Made by a program: the position numbers and the translations under genes. Below are positions 11,715 to 23,959 of a stretch of 64,000 nt of DNA, piece by piece (within the stretch, counting starts at the first letter, position 1; each line of letters opens with the position of its first letter). The notes beneath the pieces were generated by a model that saw nothing but the letters and a program-made list of their open reading frames with translations, was not told the origin of the DNA and did no database searches. The DNA lies in the NCBI GenBank assembly GCA_024500155.1, contig CM044871.1, positions 80,584,402-80,648,401 of the forward strand, written 5' to 3'. Source of the DNA: Chenopodium formosanum. Its lineage: Eukaryota > Streptophyta > Magnoliopsida > Caryophyllales > Amaranthaceae.

Positions 11715-14546
11715 TACTAAAGTTTTTTTTTTTTTTTTACTTAATTTTGTTGAATTGTCCAATTAATATTATTTTTGATGAAATAAAATTATTTTTATTG
11801 ATGATTTATTTTTATAGATTTTCAGTTATACTTATTGAAATTGTTGACTTTATGTTAACTTACTATTTTTACTAAATTGAATTTATTTTTATCAAAGTGA
11901 AATTATTTTAACTGAAAGAACTTATTTTACTAAAGGTAAATACAAGTTTCTCTTATTGATTAACAAGAGATGTATCTCAAGAGGGTATATTCGTAATTTC
12001 AACCAATTAATTAGGGTTAATATTGTAACCTGCCAAAGAAAATGAAGAACTGGAGATGAAAGGTAGAGCTTTAATTTACAACTTTAATGGAGAATGAACA
12101 GCTTCAATGAAGTAGTAGAAGCTCACAAATATCTTTAATGGAGGAGGATTACAACCCTTCCTTTGATTTTGGGATTAACCATATCCTTATTTCTCTTTTT
12201 TTTCTTAGGGTTTCGTTTAGTATGGCGGCGACGCTGCCAGAATTATGGTGGCGAAAAGATGGTTCACGATCTACTTTCTCCTCAAAGTTCTCACCTTATA
12301 ATTATTCTTATGTACTTATGTACTTCGCATACAATAAGACAATGGGTTTGGTTCATCTTATTTGAATTTATCTGATGTGGTCTAGCTTAATCTGATATGA
12401 TAAGAATGACATATTTAACTTTAAATATACGATAATCTATATGGAAAAAATGTATCAAGTGAGGTCTTGTTAGATTCGTAATGATGTGTATTTTATTAAT
12501 ATGTGATGTTCATAATTTTTTTCATTACGAAATTAAAGATATTTATTGATAAAAATGCACATAAAACGATGATCTGATCTGAACTTATTTTTTCTAAAAT
12601 AAGTTAATTTAGGTGAACTAAAAGTTCAAATAATAAAGTAGTGATAGGGCTAAGTGGCTAACAACTTTCCATAGGTTCTAATAAGCTCTATTATTAGGAC
12701 CCAATAATCAAATCAATGAGCGAGGTAAAGGATAATAAGTTACAATAAGGCCAGGTAATGTTAATAAGTTTAGACAAGTCCAAGACTAATAAAACATGAT
12801 AATATAAGTGAAATTTAGGTGAGGAGAAAGCCGTCAAGCAAAGAGCGTGAATAGTTTCTTGTACTTGTTAACCTTTTCCTTTTCTAATTTTGTCCGGCAA
12901 CCTCCTTTCACTAATATCTCTGATACGCAGCTGTCCATGAAAGCTTCAACCTATATTTTATGACCTCACTACGATCTCTTTTTCTCTTTCCTTATTCATT
13001 ATGAAACTAGTTGTAGCTAGAACAAGAAACTAATTTTTGGCCATCAAAATGCCAAACATAAGGTGTCTTTATAAAGAGGAATGAATTGCAAATTTGGGTT
13101 TGATAGATGGCCATGAAGATGTCTAATCAACTAGTTGGATGCCCTAATAAGCTAACTTATACTACGTTAGAAACAGGAAAAATTAGGTCAAATTAAAAAT
13201 CCAATCAGGGAGCAGCACCATGCGCTATGTCTAGCTTTGGAAGCTAGCAAGATATTTGTTTTTATGTTTTAGCATCTACCCGGTTTATAGTTTGAAAAAT
13301 AAACCATGCAATGTGCAAGTTTTTTTGTTTTTTTTTTTTGCTTAGCTCATAATTAAAATTTTATCCCAAACTCAAAAATAGGTTTATCATATATTGCTAG
13401 GAGACTAATGTGTCTACTTAGAAATTTAATTAGTTGGTTTTCAACAAATTTTGTTTTCAGTTTGAGTTATGAAGTTATGTACCAAAGAGTGCAAAATTGC
13501 GCAAGCTCATATTTAATATACTGCCCACATCTCTTTCATTATAAAGAGCGAGTGGACTTATAATATGTCGATTGATAAGAATTTTATTTAAAGTTCATGG
13601 ATTTATAGGTTTTATTGATCTTTTGAGTTCAATTTTGTGCTTATTTGGTTATTCATGATTAGATATCTATACAAATTAAATTTCAATACTCGTCATTTGT
13701 TTTCACATTATATGATCTATCATATACTTCCTTCGTTTCTATTTATATTACTTGATTAATTAACATTCACAAAATGAAAATGTCATATTACTTATTACTT
13801 ACGCTTGTATATCGAACATCTATCAACTATCATGTTCAACTTTCATCTTTCTTCAATCTTCATCAAATATAGATAGTATTTTAAACGGGACAAACATAAA
13901 AGAGCCGGGGCATAATCCATTTGGTTATTAACTTATTAATTGTGTCCTTTTCGATGCGTTTGTGCAGGCCTAGCATATGAAGAAATAAAATCTCCAATAT
14001 GTATGTCCTACAATCTAAGATTCTCCTAAAGAATCAATTATTTTGTCTATCTGCCCATCATCCAACTTGTATAATTACATTAATTATTATGTACAAAGTA
14101 TTAAAGAAAATTAACTTTAAAAAAATGAAGTGAAAGTACAACTTCAACTCCAATTAAGTCTACTGTGTTTTTAAAAATTAGGTAAACCGTAAATTTTATA
14201 TCATCAAATTAAAAGATTATATTAGCTAAGGCTTAGATTAGGTTGTTGAACATATTCTACATTTTCTACCTCCCATTCAATATATACATTTTTTATTCAT
14301 GCACGTCCCAAGAATAATTAAGTTAGGCTTTGTAAAGTGCAATTATAATTACACTCTTAATTAAAAAGATCAAGGTCAATTGTTAATTTACTAGTTGGCT
14401 AATTAAGTACATTAAAAACAGCGCGAAATTAGGATCAATGGCTTTAAATAAGGGTGTAATATGGTCTATGATATTTATAGCAAAATCTTCAATAAGATAA
14501 CCTTACATTAAATTATTGTAAGACTTAGCTTTTAAGACTTTTACTA

Positions 14547-15399
14547 GAGTGTACCCGTTCAGAATGCACGGGATATATAAGAAAAAATATATTTAAAATA
14601 TGGAAAGTTGATTTTGATGTTGTAATTTAGACTTGAGCTGTAATGGTCGATTTTGGATTGGTCGGTTTTGTTGAACCCTAATTAGCTCTGTTGTATTGAG
14701 TATTAATAATCTTATTAATAATGTACTGACACTTGTTGTGCTATGCTGAAATATGATATTCTATGCTTTGCTTAGAAGCTCTAAAAACAGGGTTTTATTT
14801 TTTTTATGTCGGTGGCCAAGCAATGCTATTATGGGGTTTACTTTTTCAAAGATTTTTCAAAGGAGGCTACCCGTTCAGTGTTATAGGGGTTACTCGTGTT
14901 ACTCGGCTAGTGTCATATGAGTTAATGTCTTGCTTTAGGAGTTGCATGCGTAAATTGTTCTGTTGCAACTTGCAAGTAGTTATTTGCTGAGGCCAGTTGC
15001 ACAAAAACGTGTTGTACCTTTTTTTTTTATGATTAAAGATGTGGAAAATGTTTGGAGGGTAGTCCCTAAAAAAATGCATAATTGAAGGGTTGGGGATTTA
15101 GAGTACTATAGTGAATTGTTGATAAAGGAAATGTATACTCGTGCTAATGCATGACATATATTATACTATGTACCAAAAAAAATACTCATAAAACAAAGTG
15201 AAATGTTAGTACGTAGTGTTTAAAAAAAATAAAATGTTGGGAATTTTGAGTGCTATAGTGAATTGTTGATAAAGGAATTGTATGCTCGTGCTAATGCATG
15301 TCATATGTTATACTACATACCAAAAAAAATAAAAACAAAGTGAAATGTTATTAGTAGTTCCTTGAAAAAAAAAACAAAAAGGAAAGAATGGGTAGTTAT

Positions 15400-15435
<36 letters not shown>

Positions 15436-15495
15436 AGTGAGATTGGTAGTTATTTTTATCTTTAAAAAAAAAAAAAAAAAAAAAACTAAATGCAT
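14547..15495. repeat. ~0.95 kb tandem duplication, copy 1
   Basis: The unit starts with GAGTGTACCCGTTCAGAATG and repeats almost exactly from 15496. It contains an internal ~150 bp doublet: segments beginning near 15100 and 15247, both containing TATAGTGAATTGTTGATAAA, followed by A-rich runs. No gene is recognised. A near-palindrome around the start (copy 2: CCCGTGCAGAATGCACGG) resembles hairpins found at some plant transposon ends, but the element type is unknown. Confidence 0.75.
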
Positions 15496-17043
15496 GAGAG
15501 TACCCGTGCAGAATGCACGGAATATATAAGAAAAAATATATTTAAAATATGGAAAGTTGATTTTGATGTTGTAATTTAGACTTGAGCTGTAATGGTCGAT
15601 TTTGGATTGGTCGGTTCTGTTGAACCATAATTAGCTCTGTTGTATTGAGTATTAATAATCTTATTAATAATGTACTGACACTTGTTGTGCTATGCTGAAA
15701 TATGATATTCTATGCTTTGCTTAGAAGCTCTAAAAACAGGGTTTTATTTTTTTTATGTCGGTGGCCAAGCAATGCTATTATGGGGTTTACTTTTTCAAAG
15801 GAGGCTACTCGTTCAGTGTTATAGGGGTTACTCGTATTACTCGGTTAGTGTCATATGAGTTAATGTCTTGCTCTAGGGGTTGCATAAATTGTTCTGTTGC
15901 AACTTGCAAGTAGTTATTTGCTGAGGCCAGTTGCACAAAAACGTGTTGTACCTTTTTTTTTTTTTTGATGATTAAAGATGTGGAAAATGTTTGGAGGCCA
16001 ATTGACCAGATTGGTAAATAAAAAAGGCTCTTAGCGACAATTTGGTAAAAAAAAAAAATCCGACGACAATTTGGTAAAAAAAATAACCCTAAGTGACAAT
16101 TTGGTAAATAAAATAATCTCAGGTGACATTTAACCCAAAAAATACAAAAATTTCCGACAAAGTACTCACGAATGCTTAATTTAGTTCGTTTTTCATATTT
16201 TTTTTTATCAACCCTTTTAATGGAAATAACAATTTCAAGAAAAAAAAAATGTTGAAGTATCAATTTCACTTAAATTTCATACCCCTTATTAACGAAATTT
16301 TTTTAAAAAGGGGTTAAAAAAAATTGGTATTGGGATTTAGCTAAATAAAAAGGGGATGGCATAGTAATTTAAAATCTTAAATGGGAAAATAAATTTACAA
16401 ACACAAAAAACAAATTAAATTAAGATTTTTAAAGAATTTGTCGACAAAAATAAGATTTTTTGGGCTAAATGTCGTCGGAGTTTATTTTTTTTACCAAATT
16501 GTCGCATGTAGTTAGCTTTTTTTTTACCAAATTGTCGCCGGAGTAAGTTTTTTTTACCAATTTGTCATTAAGGGTCTTTTCTATATACCAATCTGGTCAA
16601 TCGGCCAATGTTTGGAGGGTAGTCTCTGAAAAAATGCATAATTGAAGAGTTGGGGATTTAGAGTAATATAGTGAATTGTTGATAAAGGAAATGTATACCC
16701 GTGCTAATGCATGACATATATTATACTATGTACCAAAAAAAAATACTCATAAAACAAAGTGAAATGTTAGTGCGTAGTGTTTAAAAAAAATGAAATGTTG
16801 GGAATTTTGAGTGCTATAGTGAATTGTAATAAAGGAATTGTATGCTCGTGCTAATGCATGGCATATGTTATACTACATACCAAAAAAAAAAAAACAAAGT
16901 GAAATGTTATTACTAATCCCTTGAAAAAAAAAAAAAAAAAAAAAAAGGAAAGAATGGGTAGTAATTGATTTTAAAAAAAAAAAAAATTTAAAAAGGAGTG
17001 AGATTGGTAGTTATTTTTATCTTTAAAAAGAAAAAAACGCATG
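15496..17043. repeat. ~0.95 kb tandem duplication, copy 2 (carries a MITE)
   Basis: It has the same order of segments as copy 1, starting GAGAGTACCCGTGCAGAATG. It is interrupted at 15996-16606 by an inserted element with its own target duplication. Removing the insertion leaves about 927 bp against 949 bp in copy 1. The insertion is absent from copy 1, so it either post-dates the tandem duplication or was lost precisely from copy 1. Confidence 0.75.
15996..16606. mobile_element. Non-autonomous MULE-type element (Mutator-like MITE)
   Basis: A 611 bp insertion flanked by a perfect 10 bp duplication, AATGTTTGGA (15986-15995 and 16607-16616). Copy 1 of the host duplication gives the empty site. 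Terminal inverted repeats are GGCCAATTGACCAGATTGG and, on the other end, GGCCGATTGACCAGATTGG. Each arm holds three to four subterminal copies of a ~30-35 bp motif containing GACAATTTGGTAAA, in mirrored orientation. A target duplication of 9-11 bp fits the Mutator superfamily. No transposase is encoded. Confidence 0.8.
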
Positions 17044-18607
17044 AGAGTTGAGGGATGAGGTTTTGGAGGCTCGTCATTCACTGACTCTTCAATTATATAT
17101 AAGATTTATTTATTTTTCTATCCTTTATTTATGTGTGCATATAGTGTTTATAGGATTATAATGCTAATGCTAGTAACAAGTCAAACTGTAATGAGTTACA
17201 GTACTGTATTAAGTATTACGGAGTAACTTATTATTCTAAGAATCTTAGGACATTGGCCAACATAAACTGTGCTTTCCTATCTCTTGTTATCTTGAGGTAT
17301 GCTCAACTCAACTTATTTTGAATAATCAATTATCTAAACTTATCTAGTTATCTAGTCTAAATTAAATTTATATTATCTAAATTTTTTATTTGAATTTTGT
17401 ATGTATAAAATAATTCAAAATAATTTAAAACATTTATGAAGTACTATAGTACATAGAGAGTGAGGGATAGCTCAAGTGTGGTTAGAACTCCCCTTCCGGT
17501 TCTAGGCGATCCTCAGCTCCCCTTCCTGTCCTAGGTGATCACGGGATCGATTCTCATTACTAGCCTCTATGGCTCTAAAAAAAAAATAAAAAAATTCTAG
17601 TAAATAAAAGTTATTTTCTCAGATCCATTGTCTATCCTTTATACTAGTAGAACCATTAATAACCCTATTGTTTTTGTTTATTTATAATTTTCTAATTTAT
17701 ATCATAACATAAATTACCTAGCCTTTGTGTGTGTGTGTTTAACAATTTTACACTTACATAAAAAAGAAATTGTCAATCTCTCATGACCATTGTCATTTAG
17801 TGTGAATATATGTTGTAAAATGATCAACTCTGTCAAAAAGTTAATATGTTATGGTTGAAATACTACAAGCTAAATGTTCCACGAGTAGGAGAGACAAGAA
17901 TTGAACTCATGACCTTCTCGTCACATTAACACTAATACCGTGTGATGTCAAAGAAACAACTCGATCAAAAGGTTAACCTAATGATTGAATCTGGTTTAGT
18001 TATTAGCATTCATGCATCCATGTGACGAGTCCAGGCCATGTGATATGGTGAATAAAAGATCATCCACTTTGTCCTTGTGGTAGGAATGACATATAGGTAC
18101 CATAAAAATGTACATTAATAAGTTATTAATAACATTGTTTGCAACAGGCCAATAACAGCCATAAATATATCAAGCAAGATTAATATTATGGATGTATAAA
18201 TTAAATCACATACACTCTTAATTTATTATAAGTTTCTAAACTAGTTTCATAAACATAAGCATAATATAATGCTTGTGATAATTATGCTCAAGTTTTGGAT
18301 CGGATCAATTAAAGAAAATTTATTTGGAGAAGCATTCAATATATTCTCTAGCTAATTATTCTTATTACACCTACATATCTATGTATGGAATATGGTAGGC
18401 AAACTACTTCTACGTATTATGAGAACAACGTCGGGCCACGATCTTGATGATAAATGGTTAAATTTTTAAATAAGGTGATAGGAAAATCAACTACGCATAC
18501 TAGATGAGAATATGAGATTTCTTAAAAAATAATAATAATAAATAAAATAAAAAAAAATGAAAATATGAAATGATAAACTTTTTCAATAGTTCTTTATACC
18601 GGCTTAA
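17044..18607. other. Intergenic, AT-rich
   Basis: No gene is supported. A SINE-like segment at 17459-17590 is listed separately. A tRNA-like box B on the minus strand near 17895-17915 may be another old SINE remnant. Confidence 0.45.
17459..17590 (+). mobile_element. tRNA-derived SINE-like element
   Basis: An A-box-like GATAGCTCAAGTGTGGTTAG is followed by a B-box-like GGGATCGATTC near 17542-17552, a short 3' body and an A-rich tail with a T interruption. Between the boxes a ~30 bp segment (CTCCCCTTCC...) is duplicated. No clear target duplication was found. Confidence 0.5.
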
Positions 18608-18610
18608 TTA

Positions 18611-18869
18611 GGGTTTGTTTTTTTAATCTTATTTTACCTTATTTCAAAAAATGTAAGGAAAAAGTTCAAACCATAAAAATGGTGTTTAAACACAAAATGT
18701 CAATCATTTCAAATAAGCTCGGATAAAATAAAATAATTTTGATTAATTTCATACTAAATACCGAAGTATATATGACTTTAAATAAGTTCAAATAAATTTT
18801 GACAACATAATACAACTTTAAATAATACTCGTATAATTTTAGACCGTTTCAGATGAACCAAACAACACG
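18611..18869. mobile_element. Tourist-like MITE candidate
   Basis: TTA flanks both ends (18608-18610, 18870-18872). The ends GGGTTTGTTTTTT and, inverted, CGTGTTGTTTGGTTCATC are partly complementary. The body is AT-rich. Confidence 0.4.
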
Positions 18870-18872
18870 TTA

Positions 18873-18995
18873 ATACTCTTTATATTTAATACGAGTACAT
18901 CTAAAAGCTAAATTGTATACGAATTAAGGATCCAATTAGAAGTTTCATAAAATCAAAAGGATATACAATACTTCATATGCGTTTTGTTTTGGTTT

Positions 18996-19026
<31 letters not shown>

Positions 19027-19929
19027 TTTAATTCATCATCAGTATTGTTTTTACTGGATGTGCAAATTTAATAAGTTGATTGTTCGTGTAGTATTTTTTT
19101 TTTAAAGCAAAAAGTCAATAACATTTTGCTTTTTACTTTGTAAAATATAGACACATTCCCATATCATCACAAAATTATGCACATAGCAATTGAGTCAAAA
19201 AAATTTCCACATTCATGGACATAAATATTTCTTTTCATTATAATAGCCTTCTCATTGATTATTGATAACATAAGTACCCGTCCATTATCACATTTAAAAG
19301 TATGAATTGTGAAGAGAAAGATCATTGTAATCAATTAAGGGAAAGCAAAAGCTAAGGCAATATGCTCAAGATGACAAACAAATTAAAGTAATAAGAAGTA
19401 AAAAGTATGTAGTTTTCTAATTTATTTTTTTTAAAGTTAAAGACATTGTAATTTTATTTTTGACCACCAATTAATGATTTTATGTACACTCTTGACCGGT
19501 GTTTCTTCAGAAATAAGCCAAACACAATTGTTGGATTTTGATTACTGGTCCAAATCATATTTTTCAATTGTGCTTGACGGGCATGCATTGAGCACCACCT
19601 CAATTCATCATTTTATCCCACTTTGTTTAATATTTAGAGTGAGAACTAGCATAGTGTCCGTGTATTGCACGGTTTATAAATCAAATCATTTTTTTTTTGA
19701 CAAAAGCATGATTGATCTCGTAGGAAAAAAAATCCTAAGATAATTCAATTAGTAATAAAGGGCTTATTTTCTCTAACAATTAATTATTAAAATTTTGTCT
19801 AGTAGTAATAATGGCTGATACTTAAATAAATTGAAGAAAGATGTGATTTGAATAGTATTTTATGTCATTTGCAATTCTTTTCTTTTATTCCCTATTTTTT
19901 TTTTTATAATGTTAATAAATTAACTATTT
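18873..19929. other. Intergenic, AT-rich, no gene seen
   Basis: Long T and A runs near 18990-19027. The plus-strand frame 19474-19743 shows no recognisable domain. A short near-palindrome, CCGTGTATTGCACGG, at about 19658 resembles the one at 14555 and may mark an old transposon end. Confidence 0.45.
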
Positions 19930-19934
19930 TGCCC

Positions 19935-20584
19935 TGTTGGAAATGGTAATGCAAACGGATTCTCGCTCCCGATCGGGCGGTGGTTCGCCCGACCAGGCGG
20001 AGTTGGCTAAGGAAAATAGGAGGGTTCTCGCCCGACCGGGCGACGGAGTCGAGTTATGACGAGCCCGATCGGGCGGCTCTCGCCCGATTGCTCGCCTGAG
20101 GTGGGTTTTCTGTATTGCCCGATCGGGCGGTGGTTCGCCCGACGACCGAGCGCGACACTAGGTCTGGAAAACTTCATCTCGCACCCGATCGGGCGGCCGC
20201 TTGCCCGATCGGGCCCGCCTTTTTCCTAGGTTGGTTTATTTTATTTTTCTCCGATTTTCGAGACTCATATAAATACGAGTCTTGCCTCTTCATCATATTT
20301 TCAATTACTTTTCAAGCCAAAAACACAAACCTACCCTTTGAGATCTGAACAGTTCTTGAGCAATTCCACTCTTCGGGTTCGGGTGCACGGATTACTGAGA
20401 GAGTTGCGTTAAACTTGGGGGGCGTGCGTCATCAGGAAATCTGTACCGGTGGTGGCGTATTTCGCTTCTAAGGCAGTGGATTATTGTTCCACGGCGCGAC
20501 TGTGAGTTTGAGATCTTCAATCAAGTTTTTTCCCTTTCATCTTCTCTATTTTTGTTATTGGAATCGACAGGTATTTTACCAACA
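19935..20584 (+). mobile_element. Solo LTR with palindromic GC-rich U3
   Basis: A 650 bp sequence starting TGTTGG and ending CCAACA. It is flanked by a perfect 5 bp duplication TGCCC (19930-19934, 20585-20589), which is diagnostic for a single LTR left by LTR-LTR recombination. The first 280 bp are strikingly GC-rich against an AT-rich background and contain five perfect CCCGATCGGG palindromes (starts 19968, 20064, 20118, 20184, 20204) plus variants. A TATA box follows at 20266-20275, consistent with a U3 promoter on the plus strand. The frames at 20115-20348 and 20484-20672 are LTR sequence, not genes. No second LTR or internal retroviral-type domain is present nearby. Confidence 0.9.
20266..20275 (+). 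promoter_or_regulatory. TATA box of the solo LTR
   Basis: CATATAAATA sits about 50 bp downstream of the last GC palindrome and about 310 bp before the LTR end, as expected for the U3/R boundary. It is assigned by position and sequence only. Confidence 0.55.
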
Positions 20585-20589
20585 TGCCC

Positions 20590-21126
20590 CACATAACTAC
20601 GTAAGAAAAGTAGAGGAAAAACTAAATTTACTTGTCATACATTCCGCATATTACTATAGAAGAACAACATAAGAAAAAATAAAATTTACTTGTCATACCA
20701 TCTATTTAGTAGTTATACAATCTAAAACCTATTTTACTCGTTGCATTCACTATCTACAAACACAATAATAACCTTATATCTTTTTCACCGCCATATTTTA
20801 CAGTTATCTAAGCTAAGCATTGTGTCAAAAACTTTTACATAATATCCATATAACTAATCAACAACTGATGATTGAATATACAACACAAATATATAGATAT
20901 GGTTATTGATAAATTTTATATGATTAAAAAAATCATTATTAAATAATAAGAATAAAAGACATAATTTATCAGCTAACCAATCATGTATGCAATGCATTTT
21001 TTTACGGACATGTATTCATAATGAGATATTTATCAGTCTCACATTGAGGCGCTTGTCTTTTAGTAAAGTATATAGATAGATGAAAGAATTAAAGAAAGTT
21101 TAGTATTGACTAATTTTTTATATCCT
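20590..21126. other. Intergenic, AT-rich
   Basis: No coding signal is seen; short plus-strand frames here are AT-rich and motif-free. Confidence 0.45.
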
Positions 21127-21130
21127 AGTA

Positions 21131-21131
21131 C

Positions 21132-21168
<37 letters not shown>

Positions 21169-21310
21169 AGAAGCCGAGACTTGGGAAGTTGGGAGTAGGG
21201 GGAGGTAAAGAGATTCACACTCCCAATTATCCTTGCTTGACAAGATTCGAATCTCTAACCTAACTTTAAGCAGGTATAAAGTCTTAACAAGTAAGTCAAA
21301 CTTTGCATGG
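21131..21310 (-). mobile_element. SINE (tRNA-like), minus strand
   Basis: The element reads on the minus strand: a tRNA-like 5' part with A-box-like TGACTTACTTGTTAAGAC, a B-box containing GATTCGAATC near 21243-21252, a short body, then a long A tail (a T run of about 36 at 21131-21166 on plus). No exact target duplication was recognised. Confidence 0.55.
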
Positions 21311-21336
21311 TTTGGTAATTAATTGATTGACCAACT

Positions 21337-21531
21337 ATATTTCATTTCTACAATGATATTAATAGGATGAGTAGTGTGTTTTCTTATTTTAAGTGTCTTC
21401 ATGTTAGACGGGCGGGAAATACTCTAGCGCATTATGTGGCTAGATGGGATTTGGGTTCTAGTACTGAGCGTATTTGTACGAACTTATTCCCCCAAAGCTT
21501 CCAAATTTTGGCGGATCTCGATTTAATATAA
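21337..21531 (+). pseudogene. C-terminus of a plant LINE ORF2 (RNase H region)
   Basis: The frame is open from the insertion boundary to TAA at 21529-21531 (64 codons). It includes CLHVRRAGNTLAHYVARWDL, which matches the 'R.GN..AH.LAR' end of RNase H domains in plant LINE/non-LTR polyproteins. The reverse transcriptase and endonuclease are absent because of 5' truncation, so this is a dead fragment. Confidence 0.8.
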
Positions 21532-21555
21532 TTTTCCCGTTTTGTCCTAAAAAAA
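21337..21555 (+). mobile_element. 5'-truncated LINE insertion
   Basis: A 219 bp insertion is bounded by a perfect 13 bp duplication TGATTGACCAACT (21324-21336 and 21556-21568) and ends with a short A tail. It carries only the extreme 3' end of a LINE (see the pseudogene entry), as expected for an aborted target-primed reverse transcription event. Confidence 0.85.
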
Positions 21556-22952
21556 TGATTGACCAACTGCAGTTGTCTACCCTTTTTTGAATTTTGACCG
21601 ATACAACTGATTGACCACCAGTCCAGCACCCACAACCACCTATATATCAACCTATCCTGACCATCCGTCATTTGAAAGTCACAATGCCAACACCCGTAGA
21701 CATTGATCACAAAAAATTAAGCAAAAGACAATACAGAGTGACATTTATGGATTTGATTTCTGTTTAGATTATAGTGTATGATGATTCTACCGTAGTTGTC
21801 GACTACGGTCGACTACAATAACAGACTAAATCTCAACCGTTGATATTTTTTATTGCTTAATCTTAGCCTTCGAATTTTTTTTTTTAAAAAAAAATTGAAA
21901 AATCAAAGTTACACATCATTTAAGTCATGACAAGTCAGCGACCAGTCAACGCCCAGTCAGCAAATGGTTGTTTGGTTCATTACTTTTAGAGGGTATTTTT
22001 TTTTTTTCAAGTTATAATATTATAATTTATAAATAATCACTCATAATTATAAAATTGAAGAAAATCATCCAAAATAAACGATTGACAAAATTCATTTGTA
22101 TACTTTCATCCCCATTTTGATACCTTCACTCATCTTCAATGGTGCATCTAATTGTTGATCTATTTTAATGGGCACTCCATCATCAAACTCCAATCTTCAT
22201 TATTTATCCAAAAATTACCAAATTACATATAGAATCAATAAGATTAATGTTTAATCATCACATTTATGCTTTAGTTTTTTATTTCAGAGTTTGTATCAAT
22301 TTAACTATGTGAATAAAAAATTCGATTGAAAAACTATGGATTATATCTTTCGGGATCAATTGTTAGAATAATTGAAATGATTTTTAGTATAATTTAAAAT
22401 AGTCATATGAATTTGTGAATAATTATCCGCCATTGAATGTTTTTTTTTTTTTTTTTTTAAGAAGCCATTGTTGAATGTTGAAGCTAGATGAGCATGATTT
22501 TAGGTTGAAAATTAATTAAAATAAAAATGAAGATAAATCTAACTGATTTCCGTTTTTCTTTTTTTGAGCATGTTTGTTGTGGGGGTTTTAATTATGTTAA
22601 TAAATATATATAAAAGTACTTAATTTAAAGGATGAATCTTTTCAATAAAAAAATCTCAAATATACTAAGTATATATTTTGTTAACTAATTAAAATATTAA
22701 TACAGATTTGCTAAATACTTGTAGAATATATTTTGCCTAACTAAGCTGTCATAGTCCTTAAAAATAAAAAATAAAAAATAAATAAAAAATTTAAAGCATC
22801 ATACGTAGTACTTATATTGATAAGATTTTGGCTTTCAAAAAAATATATTGATAAGGTTTTGATTTTTTTTTTTTTTTTTTATTTTGGAAAAAAAAAGTAC
22901 TCAATGCATATATACTCAACCTTCATCTAATATAGATGATAAAATTCCTTTA

Positions 22953-23182
22953 GAGTTCGTTTGGCATTGCTGTGGTTTTCTGTTTTTTGGTTTTTTGTTG
23001 TATAAAAGTATATGATATATGTCGCATAATGAATCAAAAATTATTTAAACTTATTAAAATCATAATAATTTTGAAAACTGACAACAAAAAAGTGGAAACA
23101 TCTTTTTCTTGTTTCCTGTTTTTGGTTTTTAGTTTTCAAAAAAACAGGAAACTAAAAACAAAAAATGATGCCAAACAAGCCC
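22953..23182. mobile_element. Tourist-type MITE
   Basis: TTA lies on both sides (22950-22952, 23183-23185). The terminal inverted repeats are GAGTTCGTTTGGCAT and, inverted, GGGCTTGTTTGGCAT. The inner ends can also pair (TGTTTTTGGTTTTT with AAAACAGGAAACT). The frame across it is not a gene. Confidence 0.65.
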
Positions 23183-23564
23183 TTAGTTATTAGATTTTGA
23201 TTCGTGTGAGTACTAGCGTAGTTATTGTATTTTTTTTTTTCATTTTTTTTATTACTAGCGTAGATTTTGTGTTTTTTTTTGGAAGCATAGTTACATTTTT
23301 TTTTTTGAAATATAATTACTTGTATTTTATTATTTATATATGTAAATTTTTTATTAATACGTATAATCTATAATAACCAAATAAAATTAATTTTATAAAA
23401 ATATCTAAATTAAATTATTACCATTTCTTTAATGTTTATATGGTGGATTTATTGTTTATAATACCTTCGTTATCTAAAAATCATTGTTCATTGGAGCAGT
23501 GCAAATGCAACTATACTACTAATAATCTTTTTCTATATTTACTTGTTTCAATTATGTTAATAAA

Positions 23565-23959
23565 TCTATAGTAATATATAAAGTGAAAGGGGGTTTTGGG
23601 TGATAAATTTCTCGTTTCCAAAATACCCCTTTCATATTTTATAATTTCCAAAAGAAAACTACCATAATTTAAAAAATACAACTACCATTTTTAAAAAAAA
23701 AAAAAAAAAAACAAAAAAACCACCATCCTTTAATTTATTTTATTTTTAATTTTTTTTGAGGGAAATCGTATTTTGCATAAACATTATAATATACTCATAT
23801 CTTACCTTTTAACCTCTATGATTTCATCAATTTATAAACCCACTAATATTTTTTTTATTAGAATAAGGTAGATAATATTTTAGGAAAAAAAAAAGAATCG
23901 AGTCGTGCATATTAATTTCTTATGTTGCACACGCAATTTGCGTGTGTCTCACAACTTGT
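23565..23959 (+). mobile_element. Non-autonomous Helitron candidate
   Basis: The 5' end TCTATAGTAATATATAAAG resembles plant Helitron starts (TC...). Near the 3' end a hairpin, GCACACGCAATTTGCGTGTG, is followed 8 bp later by CTTGT, a variant of the CTRR(T) terminus. The flanking A/T insertion rule is only half met, so the call is tentative. Confidence 0.35.

Larger units (their letters stand above)
9346..14546. other. Intergenic, AT-rich, no gene seen
   Basis: About 5.2 kb with no supportable exon. The two overlapping frames near 12138-12375 are short and motif-free. Two degraded MITEs (10734, 11465) are listed separately. Remaining sequence is AT-rich with homopolymer runs. Confidence 0.5.

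Noticed and set aside
17875..17965. tRNA-like box B on the minus strand (GGTCATGAGTTCAATTC)
   Set aside because: No convincing A box, tail or target duplication; could be a decayed SINE but not supportable as a feature.
22428..22475. T run with flanking CCATTGAATG / CCATTGTTGAATG
   Set aside because: Looks like a minute retro-insertion with imperfect duplications, but too short to assign.
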